Shown: positions 1 to 9,599 of the stretch, in pieces
Layout of the letters: the number at the start of each line of letters is the position of its first letter
How positions within the stretch are numbered: the first letter of the stretch is position 1
Source: Anaeramoeba flamelloides
Taxonomy: Eukaryota > Metamonada > Anaeramoebidae
Direction: 5' to 3'
Length of the DNA: 64,000 nucleotides
NCBI GenBank assembly: GCA_027625915.1
Contig: JANTQA010000033.1
Location: 10,656,834 to 10,720,833 of the forward strand
Notes under the pieces: model-generated
What the model was told of the DNA's origin: nothing
Seen by the model: only the letters and a program-made list of their open reading frames with translations
Database searches by the model: none
Made by a program: the position numbers and the translations under genes

Positions 1-360
1 TATGAATCCAAAAGAATTCAAATTGTGGCATGATATTGAACAGTAATTTCATTCGAAAATCATTTTCTATTCTTTAACTTGTCATTTAAATTTCATTTTC
101 TTTTCCAGAGAAATTCCTTAAATTGAACCGAATAAGCAGATAATTTTTGGTGCTCTGTGTTCCAGGCTTTATTTCGATTACCAAATTTGTTAATTGAGGA
201 CAAAATAAATTTAAAAAAAGATTGATAAATCAAATATTTGTTGTTGAAGTGAAAATATTCATGTTAATGATGAGCATCAAAAGAAATTATTTGTCAAAGA
301 AATTAAAAGTCAAAGGATTGTTCACAAAAAAGATCAAAAATCAAAATATATCATTTAAAA
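1..360 (+). pseudogene. Unidentified coding-like fragments
   Basis: Short open stretches on the plus strand read like protein rather than spacer: one begins at the ATG at 3 (MNPKEFKLWHDIEQ) and another near 130-200 reads IEPNKQIIFGALC, with a possible intron between (donor GTAATT at about 42, acceptor TTTTCCAG near 115). A third stretch near 265-350 is Lys/Gln-rich. The pieces do not join into one clean frame because stops intervene. I do not recognise the family. It may be the end of a gene lying left of the window or a decayed gene. Confidence 0.25.
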
Positions 361-409
361 AACATTCAAGTAGGCTTTGATTATTTTGGTTTGTTTATTA
401 TTGTTGTTT

Positions 410-536
410 GTCATTTTAAAAAAGTGTGACATATAAGTTTTCAAAAAAGGTATCAATAAAACAATTGATAAACTTTGGTCGGCCTATTTTTAGGGCTTTA
501 TTAGAAAACTTATTTGGCCACACTTCTTAAAATGAC
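410..536. repeat. Palindromic miniature element (family F)
   Basis: The first 30 or so bases (GTCATTTTAA, AGTGTG, TAAGTTTTC) return as a reverse complement at 503-536 (GAAAACTTA, CACACTT, TTAAAATGAC). Total length is about 127 bp with no coding capacity, so this looks like a MITE or foldback element. I see no convincing target duplication. Confidence 0.6.
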
Positions 537-629
537 TTGTATATATTTTTAGAGAATTATTAATTTAACCAAAGTTCGTTGTTAAAAACAAAAACATCAT
601 AAAAAAACACTTATCAAGTATGAGAACAA

Positions 630-1075
630 TTATCCTCCATGTATTGTTGAAATAAAAGAAATTGTATCAGAAGCTTGAAGTTCATATTCAAGAAATCCAC
701 ACAGGGCATAGTCTATTTCATTTATAAAACAAATTATTCCACTTCGCCTATAGGGAAATTCAGAAAAGAAACAGAAAAATATAAAAGAAAACACCAAAGG
801 AAAAGAAAAAGAAAAAGGAAAAGAAAAAGATTTTGTTGAACGATAAACCGATTACATAAAAACAAAAAGAGAAAAAGATCTCGTTTAAAAGTAATTACAG
901 ATCGTCTTCTTCTTCTGTTAAAAGCTCATCGGTTTTATTGTTTAGCATATTTTCTTTCAGCCAACCTAATAAATCTTCAAGAGTAACAATTGTTTTTGGT
1001 AAACGAAACTTGATGCTTTTTTTTTTGTTCAAATAAATTTTCAAGACCACCAGCAAATTCTAATGTTAATTCCAT
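630..1075 (-). CDS. URM1: URM1 ubiquitin-related modifier, copy 1
   Basis: URM1 is a ubiquitin-like sulfur carrier for tRNA wobble-uridine thiolation, also conjugated to proteins. Exon 1 runs from the ATG at 1075 to 899 and encodes MELTLEFAGGLENLF, then a WLKENML segment and an acidic end. An intron (748-898, GTAATT...CTATAG) follows. Exon 2 (747-630) encodes RSGIICFINEIDYALCG, then ISFISTIHGG and a stop. The C-terminal Gly-Gly and the preceding FIST-HGG are the family signature; length would be about 97 residues, near the usual 100. Exon 1 has one base too many in an A10 run (plus 1017-1026) for a continuous frame, so either the assembly is off by one or the gene is broken. It is divergent from eIF2B epsilon with about 620 bp between starts. 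Family identity is firm; the frame is the weak point. Confidence 0.8.
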
Positions 1076-1699
1076 CTTTCTAAAAAATCTTGATTTGGGA
1101 TCAATAAATAAATAAAATAATTACAAATTGTAAATTGAAAAAAATGAAATCTATTCAAGCCTAACAATCTTTCCAAATTATTTCCAAAAAAGCACACAAA
1201 CCCCAATTAATTCTTCAAATTTTATAAAATTCTTAAAAGGATAAAGAGAAGATTATCTCTTCAGTCAATCTTATGATATTGGAAGTTTCAATAGATCAAA
1301 ATTATGGATGCTTATCTCGATTCAATTCAACAAGATCCTTTCATTGAGGAAACTTTGTTCTTCAAAGTTCCCAATAATTCAAAACAAAAAGGACTAACAC
1401 ATAAAAGTTTTACAAATGGCAAGATCCTTCTCTGAAAACCACATTTTCAAAATAAAAATAAGGAAAAAGGGAGTGAAAATTTTTTCCCATTTATAAGGTT
1501 TCAACAAGCATTCAATTGAGTAATGAAGTTTCTCTTGTAACAAATTAATTGTCGGTCATCAATTTGAGACTTTTAATATGTACTGTCATTCGGTTTAAGA
1601 GTGACGTCTATTTAATCAATATTTGAATGAAAAATCCCAAGAAATATTTTTTATTTTTTTTCAATTCAATCATTGGACCTGTTGGCAAAATTTATCAAA

Positions 1700-4583
1700 A
1701 TGGATCAAGACGATTATTTACAAGCAATTGTTGTTGGTTGTGACTTTACTGATGACTTACGACAAATTACCCCACAACCTTTTCAAACAAAAATCTTAAA
1801 TATTCCAATCTTAATGTACACAATCGAATTTCTTGCTTTTAATGGGGTACAAGAAATTATTGTTCACACAGGAACTTCCAATGGTAAAACACCCGTATTC
1901 TTACAGTAAGTGTCCCTCTTTTAAAACTCAAATTTTAATGAAAGAAAAACAAATAAAAAAAAAATATTGTTTGTGCTTTGTTTTGTTTTGTTTTGTCTTG
2001 TCACAAATCAAAAAAAGATTTGATTCTTTTATTCAAAAAAAAAGAATTTTTTTTTCTTTTTATTTGCTTTTTCTTTTTGGGACCAAATAATTTTGTTTTT
2101 TTTATTTTTGATGGTCACTTTAACCCAGATTTATTTTTAAGAATCAAATTTGTTCACTAAAAAAATAAAAAAACAATTACCAAAATGAAAACAAAAAAAA
2201 AACTTTATTATTTAGAGATCAAAAAAGAAAACAAAAAAAACAAAACGATAGTGTGTTTCAATTTTTAAAAATAAGTTTCTATTGACTTCAAACCATTAAG
2301 ACAACTTGTCTTTTATCAAAACAAAAACCACTATTTAAAAACAAAAAACCAAAACAAAAAAACAAATCAAAAAACAAAAAACAAAATCAAAAAACAAAAA
2401 AAAAATAAATAAAAAAACAAAACAGAGAATGTCGAGAATTTATTGGATCCAAAGTGAAAATTATTCCTTTTGAGGGGGTTGATTGTACGTGTACCGTCGA
2501 CGTCTTAAGGAGAGCACAGGAAGAGTTATTATTAAAAAAAGATTTTTTGCTTGTCCCAGGATGTTTAATTTCAAACATTGATATCAAGGATTTAGTCATG
2601 AGGTTTAAAAAAAGAAAAAAAAAGGATCCAAGAAACATTTTAGAAATAATAGCGAAACGCTCACCAACTACAAACATTTCGCCATACCAAAACTCTGAAA
2701 GTGCAAGGCCCTTGATTGGTGTCAACAAAAAAACAAGAGAGCTAGTCTATTTCGAAGAGGACTATTTAAATTCCAAAGCCAAGTTAGGCCCACCTTTATC
2801 AATCTTCAAAGATCATCCATCTTTAAAAATCTATAGCAATTTAACAGATGTAAATATATATATTTGCTCAATAGACATTTTTTCGATCTTTGAAATCGAT
2901 TCACGCACGATGAACGACGTCATTAACGTTGCCTTGGGCAATGCCGAGATCCAAACAGCCAAAATCACTGTCACGGTTTTTGAAAAGGGCTACGCTGCAA
3001 CAGTGAACTCCTTCCCTTCAATGTACAAGGTCTCGATGGACTTGCTAATGAGATGGCTTTTCCCCATCGTTCCAGAAATGAACTCGCTATCCGATACAAA
3101 CTTTAGGTATTACAGATCATTTTCTTATCGTGAAGGTAATGTCGTGCTAGGCAAAAAAATCAAGATTGGTGAAAATACCTTGATCGGCCAATACGCCGAA
3201 ATTGGCCATAATTCCTCTTTGAAAAATACAATCATCGATAGACACTGCACCATTGGCGAAAATGTCAAAATGAAAAATTGTATTATTTGGTCGCATGTAC
3301 AAATCGAGGACAATGTTGTTTTAGAAGATTGTGTTATTGGTGCCCATGTTACTATTAACAAAAATTGTGTCATAAAAAATTCTGTTTTAGACAACCATAC
3401 AACTATTGGCGAAGAAAAAAAAATTGAAAATTACAAGATATGCAGTCAGGATTTTAGCAATTTGAAATTAAAAGTAACCGAAATTGAAATAGAAGGTGGC
3501 AGTAATTATGACGTTGGGGATGAAGGGAACTATGATGATGATGACGACGATGATGATGAAAATGAAGACGAAGATGGCGAGAATGAAAGAAAAAAAAAAT
3601 TAAAAGAATTTGATCATAAATCGATCCTCGGAGAAAATAGTATTGGATTTATTTATGATAACAAGGGTATTTATCAAAGAAAAACCAATGAAAAACTTCA
3701 ACAAGAAGCAAAAGAAATTGAATCGTATTCCACGTCCTCCTCCGAGGAATATTCTGATTCTGAGTCTTACAGTGATAGACAAAACGAAGGCAACAACTCA
3801 CCAAATTCTAATGACAGCCTGGAATCAAATTCTGACATCGAGAAGGAAAAGCAAAATGATTTCATTCCAAAGGTATTTAGAAATTTTGAAAACGGAATCG
3901 ACGATGAATATGATGAATATGAAAAGCAAATTGAAATAATCTTTCGCAAGTGCCTTGATAAAAATTATGAGATTGAATTTTTAGTGTCAGAAATAAGAAC
4001 AACGGGAATTGCCTACAGAATGACGGATATGGGGTCCGTTGTTTTGAAATTAATATTAAAAATTGCCAATGAGCATTCCTCACAATCAGATTCAACAACA
4101 TCAAATTCCTCTTTAGAAGTTTCCAAAGAAGCAAAAATTAATTTTTTTAAAAAAGCCAATTCCTTAATCGATCAATATTTTGGAGTGATCAAGGAATTTA
4201 TTAAAGAGTCACAATCATTGGCATTAGACTTAATTCAAGTTATATTTAAATACTGTATGGAGAATGAAACGGCATTATCTTGGTATGTACATTTTTTAAA
4301 AAAAATTTATGATCTTGAAATTGTTGAAGAAGAAACAATGATTAATTGGTTCAACAGCATTGATGAAAAAAAAAAAAATTCCGAAAATTTCCAGTCAATA
4401 CAAGAAAATTTAGAAAAATTTGTCTCTTTTCTACAGGATGCAGAAGAGGAATCGGGAGAAGACGAAGATGAAGAATATGACGAAGACGAAGAGTATTACG
4501 ATGAAGAATACGACGAAAATGAAGAATACGACCAAGAGGAATACGATGAAGATGAAGAATATGACCAAGAGGAAGAAAAATAA
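1700..4583 (+). CDS. EIF2B5: Translation initiation factor eIF2B, epsilon subunit (copy 1, intact)
   Basis: Catalytic subunit of the eIF2 guanine nucleotide exchange factor in the cytosol. Exon 1 is 1700-1905 (ATG in MDQDDYLQAIVV), intron 1906-2425 (GTAAGT...ACAG), exon 2 is 2426-4583; phases agree and give 787 residues (human 721). An in-frame TTG upstream at 1673 is not needed. Domains: degenerate nucleotidyltransferase fold at 5-300 (IEFLAFNGVQEIIVH; DFLLVPGCLISNIDI), left-handed beta-helix hexapeptides at about 308-410 (IGENTLIG, IGENVKMKNCIIW), acidic linker, then the W2/eIF5C HEAT domain at about 560-737 with YEIEFLVSEIR and two acidic-aromatic boxes (EETMINWF; FVSFLQDAEEES). A tail of E/D/Y repeats (740-787) extends beyond the usual end. 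The order of motifs matches human eIF2B epsilon throughout, so identity is secure. Confidence 0.96.
1906..2425 (+). other. Intron of eIF2B epsilon copy 1
   Basis: A 520-bp GT-AG intron. It is strongly segmented: T-rich in the first half (1970-2110), A-rich (CAAAAAA-like) from 2160 to 2425. The equivalent intron in copy 2 is 61672-62162 (491 bp), nearly identical except in the A-rich 3' third. Confidence 0.85.
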
Positions 4584-5540
4584 TCCATCAATGGGTTTAT
4601 TCATTATTTATTTTTTTATTTTTATTTAATTGGATTTTTTTTTTTTTTTTTTTTTTTTTTTCTTTCTTTCTTTCTTTTTGTTATTTCTTTTGGTTATATA
4701 TCCACACACAATATATTTTCATTAATTCTTAAATCATAATAGGTCTAATTTAAATAATTTTTATTAAATTAGAGAAAATTTTCTTAAAAATATTTATTTT
4801 TTAAATCTACACACCTGAATTAATTGATAATAATCTAGTTTCTAATAATATTATTAACCTAATAAATAATAAAGACCCATATTATATTTTATGTAATATT
4901 TTTTGAAAAGAGGTTTTTTCAAGTTCTAATATCAAAATTTAGATCAATTGGATTTTTACACTACGTATCCAAAAGAAAATATTCTTGAGAAAAAGAAATT
5001 GAAATTTTTTTTAGGTTTCAAAATTAATGATCAAATTGGAAATTTTTTTCTCAAAAAAAAAAAAAAAAGTGTTAAATTTTTAGAGAAAAAAAAGTTGTGT
5101 ATTACCAAAAAAAAAGAAAATATATGAAAAAAAATTTAGAAATTAAGAAAAAGTTTTGAAACAAAATTCAATCTATAACTTAAAAAATTTACTCAAATAA
5201 TCAAGGAATTTCTTACCTTCAAATTGATTTGAACTTGTGGAGTACTATTAAGCTGTCAATTAGATGCTGTATTGAAACAAGAAGAAAAAAGCACTTTGGT
5301 TTTATTTTTAAACCCGGGGTTTTGTGCTCTACACTTTTTTTGATCCACTTTGTCCATAAAATAACAGCAAATTTAAACAACCAAAAAAAGATCTTCAATT
5401 GTAAAAGAAATTTTGACTAAAGAGGGTTAAAGAATAATTCTGGCTAAGTTTTGACAAATTATACTCTGTTTTTACTTTGAATTATTTCTTTGACTCGTTA
5501 ATTTCAAATTTTAAAGTAAAATTTTATCTTTTTTCGAGTA
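4584..5540. other. AT-rich spacer, no gene seen
   Basis: Contains the eIF2B 3' flank with a poly-T run at 4629-4660 and otherwise A/T homopolymers. A minus-strand stretch near 5200-5370 has splice-like signals (TTTCAATACAG and GAAGGTAAGA) around a 15-codon open piece, too little to call a gene. Confidence 0.5.
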
Positions 5541-5544
5541 GTTT

Positions 5545-6450
5545 TTTTTCTTTTTCCCTCAAAGTTAACAACCCCCTCACCAAGTAAAGGAAATGTTTTC
5601 TTTGTCAAAAATAAAACCAAAAAGAAAAATTTTAAAATAAAAAAAGAATCAAAAAAAAATAAAAAAATAAAATCATTACGTTTGAAAAGGAAGAAATATA
5701 AGCACCACAACGAGTACATCTTATAGGTGTTTTTCACCAAAATCAACAACAGGCACGAAATCTTCTGAAGTGTGAGTTATTGTTGGAAGGTTGAACAACA
5801 ACCCCCAAATGGTAAAGTTGTTGATGATGTACATTTTTTTGGTTTTGTGGGACGCCGGTAAAGAGACTATCCTCATGAAGGTGGACTGCAATTTTTTTGT
5901 TTTCAATTGCAAATTAAAATTTTGAGGAGTTGGGTGGTGGAACTATTTTTGTCACGTTGGTATTAAAGAGTTTTGGTTAAGTGATTTGGGTGATTGGCTA
6001 CTTGACCTGTTGTTGTTGTTGTTGTTGTTGTAGTTTAATTTAAAAGAAAAGAAGAGAAGAGTGTAAAGAGGAGTCAGTTGTGGTGATTAGTTGATTGATA
6101 CTTAGATTTGATTTGAGAGTCAGATTTAAAAAAAAGAATAAAAAAAAAAAAAAGATCGAATCAACATTGGTTTGAGTAAATTTGGACATTTTGAAAGTTT
6201 CCTTTATTCAAGTTGGTTGATGGAATTCATTTGATTTTACTTGTATTTTGGTACATGTTTTTGTTGGAAAAAGTGATTTGAGGGTTTTTGGTAGCATGAT
6301 TCATTTGGTAGTCATTGCTTAAAAAATTGGTTGTTGTTGTTGGTTTGTGTTTTGATAATATTGGGATTTGTTGGTTTATTTCATAAGAAGGTCTTGGGTA
6401 TCTTTCGTGACAAATTTGGTGAAATGTTCTTTTGAGGATGTTATGCCATG
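5545..6450 (-). pseudogene. Sec24-like COPII coat fragment, broken
   Basis: Sec24 is the cargo-binding subunit of the COPII vesicle coat at the ER. On the minus strand 5889-5683 reads STFMRIVSLPASHKTKK, then FNLPTITHTSEDFVPVVDFG, then, one base out of frame, RCTRCGAYISSFSN. This is the Sec24 segment that leads into the zinc finger (VPVVDFG...RCRRCRTYINPF), with the first two cysteines present. A plausible acceptor (ATTGCAG) precedes it and a donor (GTAATG) follows SSFSN at about 5683. Upstream, 5900-6450 translates to Asn/Gln/Pro/Ser-rich sequence in changing frames, as expected of the Sec24 N-terminal region. The frame break (an A5 run at 5731-5735 where six would keep frame) and the absence of the trunk, helical and gelsolin parts suggest a truncated pseudogene or a badly assembled gene. 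Confidence 0.5.
6010..6032 (+). repeat. (TTG)n microsatellite
   Basis: About seven tandem TTG units. On the minus strand it would encode poly-Gln or poly-Asn and lies within the Sec24-like N-terminal remnant. Confidence 0.8.
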
Positions 6451-7274
6451 CTTTTTTTTAAAAGCATAATCAAGAAAAAAATTAAAAAAAAATGAATCCT
6501 CTAAAAGTTAATTTTTTTAAGGCTTGTGTTTCAAACAAGCTTTTCATGAGGAACTTCAAATAAATAAAAAAAAAAAAACTGCCTTGAAAATTCACTGAAA
6601 ATTACATCTCAAATTGTGGATATGGATTTTGATCGTGAAAAAACTTTTGATAATTGTAAAAAATCCAAGAAATTAGATTTTTAAATTTATATATTTGATA
6701 AAATCAAGTTCAAATAGTTTTTTCCGAACCAACTTTTCTGTTGTTTTTTTACCAAAACAAAAAGAATATTTAAGCAGGGAAAGTCTCAGTTTCTTTCTGC
6801 TATTTAACAACTCAAAATCTGAAAATTGAAGTTATTAGTTGAATTAAATAGAAGTGCAATTTTGGAACTATTTTTTATTTTATTGCTACTGTGCCAATCT
6901 ACTTTTTATTGAATTTGCATTAGAAAAAAGTGAAAATCTAAAAAATTTGATTAATGTACACTATTAAAACAAAAAAAAAAAAAAAAAATAATTCACTTTT
7001 AAAATGATATTCTTGAAAAGATATAAATTTATCAGAACTAATCGAAAAAATAATTTAACAAAAAAAATATTATCCAAAAAACCTCAAGGACAATGTTACC
7101 CTTAGGAAAAATATAGAGAAACTTTAATATGATTAATACAAATTATGAAAAATTAATTCTCTTTGTTGTTAATTTTGCATCAAATTTATGATGGATCAAT
7201 AACTTAGATAATAAAGAAAATTAATTAGGATAAAATTGACAAGAAAAAAAAATTTTAAAAAGAGTATTTAGATT

Positions 7275-7477
7275 AGTTAGTTTTCACTTTTTAAGGCATA
7301 AACTTTAAACAAAAATTTAAAAGTACAAAATATCTCAAATTTACACAATAAAATTTCTGGATTTTTTTTGACAAATTATTTTACCGAATCCAGTCTCCTT
7401 TGTACCTTTAATTTGGGGATTTTATCGTATATACATTTTAAGCTGAAGTTTGTGCCTTAAAAAGTGGAACTAGCTGT
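7275..7477. mobile_element. Mariner-like MITE, family A copy 1
   Basis: Terminal inverted repeats: left TTAGTTTTCACTTTTTAAGGC and right GCCTTAAAAAGTGGAACTAGCTGTA. About 200 bp, palindromic, no coding potential. Shares termini with the copies at 8961, 28910 and 37068; the consensus end is TACAGTCAGTTTCACTTTTA with an outer TA, as in Tc1/mariner-type miniature elements. Confidence 0.7.
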
Positions 7478-7999
7478 ACATATTTATAAAATCATTTTCC
7501 AAATTTACCCACCCATTTAAGTTGGAGATATAAGCTTGAGTTTTTTATTTTTAAAGACTTATGAAAAAAACCTGGATTTTTACTTCTTTAGTCTTTTTAA
7601 AAAAAAAGTAATTAATGCCATTAATAATTATTATTCATCACAAATTTGTTATTTTTTATTTATTTATTAGAGAGATGATTGTTTAGTTGAGTTCTTGTAA
7701 CCCCTTTGAATTATTGGAATATGTCATTCAACGCTTTGGGAGTGACTTAAAGTACCATTTTTTTCATTTTAATCAATAAAAGTAAATATAAATAATTTTC
7801 TTTTTACTATCGAAAATTAAAAAAAACTAATTGCTAATTTTCCAGAACTAAAAAGTAACAGGTAAAAAATCAAATATTAGACTCTAATTATTTTAAATCT
7901 TGTAAAAGTTTTTTATCTTTTGTGAAGTAGGGATCTGAAAAATCCATTGATTTTAAAAAATAATAAGATAAATAAAAAACGGAGGAGAAGTCAACATGG

Positions 8000-8140
8000 T
8001 TTTATAATAAACTCAAAAACTCAAAAAACCTAACAAAAAAAATCATTGATTTTCCAAATAAATAGAAAACTCAAAAAAATCAACCAAAAAAGGTACTTAA
8101 TTTTGCTAATTAAATAGAAAACTCCTCTAAAAAAAAAGTT
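8000..8140. repeat. Family B dispersed AT repeat
   Basis: Carries the units ACCTAACAAAAAAAATCATTG and TTTTCCAAATAAATAGAAAAC seen also at 17.1-17.4, 24.2-25.1, 36.2-36.6 and 50.5-50.7 kb. Confidence 0.55.
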
Positions 8141-8960
8141 AACAGAGTTTTTTTTTTAATTAAGAAATAAAAAAATAAATTTCAAAAAAATTTTTCTTTT
8201 TAAAATTATTGTAGTAAAAAATCTTACCAAAGTGGAGAAATTTTAATGTCATCATGCAAATGAATTTATTTCATTAATATTAATATTTTTCTTATTTTCT
8301 AATACTTTTTTATTTTTACAAAATTATCCATAATTACTCCCTCTCTCAATAAATAAATTTGGAGTGAAATTACTATCTTTTTTTTTCTATAAAAATTATT
8401 TTTTTAAGATTCTTTTTTGGATAAAAATAAATAGTTTTTCAGTTTAAAAAATATTGTTAAAAAAATAAAAAATAAAAAATATATAATTCCAATGTGCTTG
8501 AAAAAAATGTTTAATAATTCCTTATTATTAATTTAAACAGTTTTAAACTATAATTTTGAAGATAGAACAATTTTAATAAGATACATTATTTATAGTTTTT
8601 TTATGATATTATTATTGTTTTAATAAAATCCAAAATTCTATAATACAGAGTAACAATCTTAATCTTGTATACCAATCAATATTGGAATCAATTTTGACCA
8701 AAATTTTTTTTTTAGATTACAAGTTTGTCCTGAAGAAAGAAATAACAATAATATTGTTGGAAATTCTTATAGTCATGATATTGATGAGTTAGAAGAAAAA
8801 TGATTAATACCCTCTTAAAACTTGAGGAATATATCCTATTTTGAATATTGAAGGATCTAAAATGAGGAATTATAACTTGAGATTTAAAAAAATAAACAAA
8901 ATGTGAGGGTGTTTTTTTATTTTTGAAACTCCAAGATACACTCAACACAGCTTAACACAA

Positions 8961-9173
8961 TACAGTCGTTTCCATTTTCAAGGTATTAAAAATCGTAACT
9001 TAGAAAATTAAAGTAACAAAAAAAAACAAAATTTACATGAACATATAATTCAGATTCTATAAAAATAATTTGTAAAAGAAATAATTCTAAATTTTGTATC
9101 TTAATTTCAAGATCTTTTTGTACTTTTAAATTCTCGTTGAAAGTTTGTGCCTTAAATTGCAAACTGATTGATA
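8961..9173. mobile_element. Mariner-like MITE, family A copy 2 (diverged)
   Basis: Left end TACAGTCGTTTCCATTTTCA; right end GTTTGTGCCTTAAATTGCAA followed by ACTGATTGATA. Flanking TA on both sides. More diverged than the other copies, so probably older. Confidence 0.6.
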
Positions 9174-9219
9174 TAAATTAAAGTTGAAACAAACAAATTT
9201 TAAGCCAATTTGTTTTTTT

Positions 9220-9580
9220 TTTTTTCAATGGTACCTGGAGAAGTTTCTTTGAAAGGTCCTACTCTCCCCAATGGAATTATTAACACATTGAAAGAATTTG
9301 CATTTTAATCATTAAAAAAAATATTGGTTTGAAATCCCGAGACAACCGACTCCAACTCTTCCACTGTGTTCTCTGGTTTCTCCTTTTATGTCATGTTTTA
9401 GGTGATAAACATGTAGTTGATCAAAAAATAAACACCGAGTTCTTCAATGTGTCTCAAAAGTAACTGGTTTTGGAACACCATCACAATTTCTTGAATTCAT
9501 GTATCGTACAAAAAAAAAAATGTTTTTTGCTAATTCTTCTCTTTTTCCTGAAAAAAAAGAAAAGCAAACTTTTTTTATTT
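9220..9580. other. Coding-like island, product unknown
   Basis: This stretch is noticeably less AT-rich than its surroundings and open pieces occur on both strands. Plus: MVPGEVSLKGPTLPNGIINT at 9229-9309 and VTGFGTPSQFLEFMYRT near 9461-9511. Minus: VMVFQNQLLLRHIEELG (about 9490-9440) and HDIKGETREHSGRVGVGCLG (about 9400-9340), which would join in frame if a GT-AG intron (GTGTTT...AAAAG) were removed. I cannot name a family or choose the strand. Confidence 0.3.
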
Positions 9581-9599
9581 TGATAAAAATGGTATAGAT

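Larger units (their letters stand above)
623..4583. repeat. Direct repeat, copy 1 (URM1-eIF2B epsilon block)
   Basis: This block matches 60372 to the window end in the same orientation. The match begins at AACAATTATCCTCC in both copies. It includes URM1, the shared upstream region and the eIF2B epsilon gene; the offset changes from about 59749 to 59766 because of indels. The stretch 1260-1900 is almost base-identical to 61020-61670, whereas the URM1 exons and the middle of the second eIF2B exon differ by many small indels. Confidence 0.9.
6460..8960. other. AT-rich spacer with one miniature element
   Basis: No convincing gene on either strand. It holds the mariner-like MITE at 7275-7477 and family B repeat sequence near 8000-8140. 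The rest is A/T homopolymer-rich with frequent stops. Confidence 0.6.

Noticed and set aside
3125-3394. Minus-strand frame over the eIF2B hexapeptide repeats
   Set aside because: Antisense shadow of conserved coding sequence.
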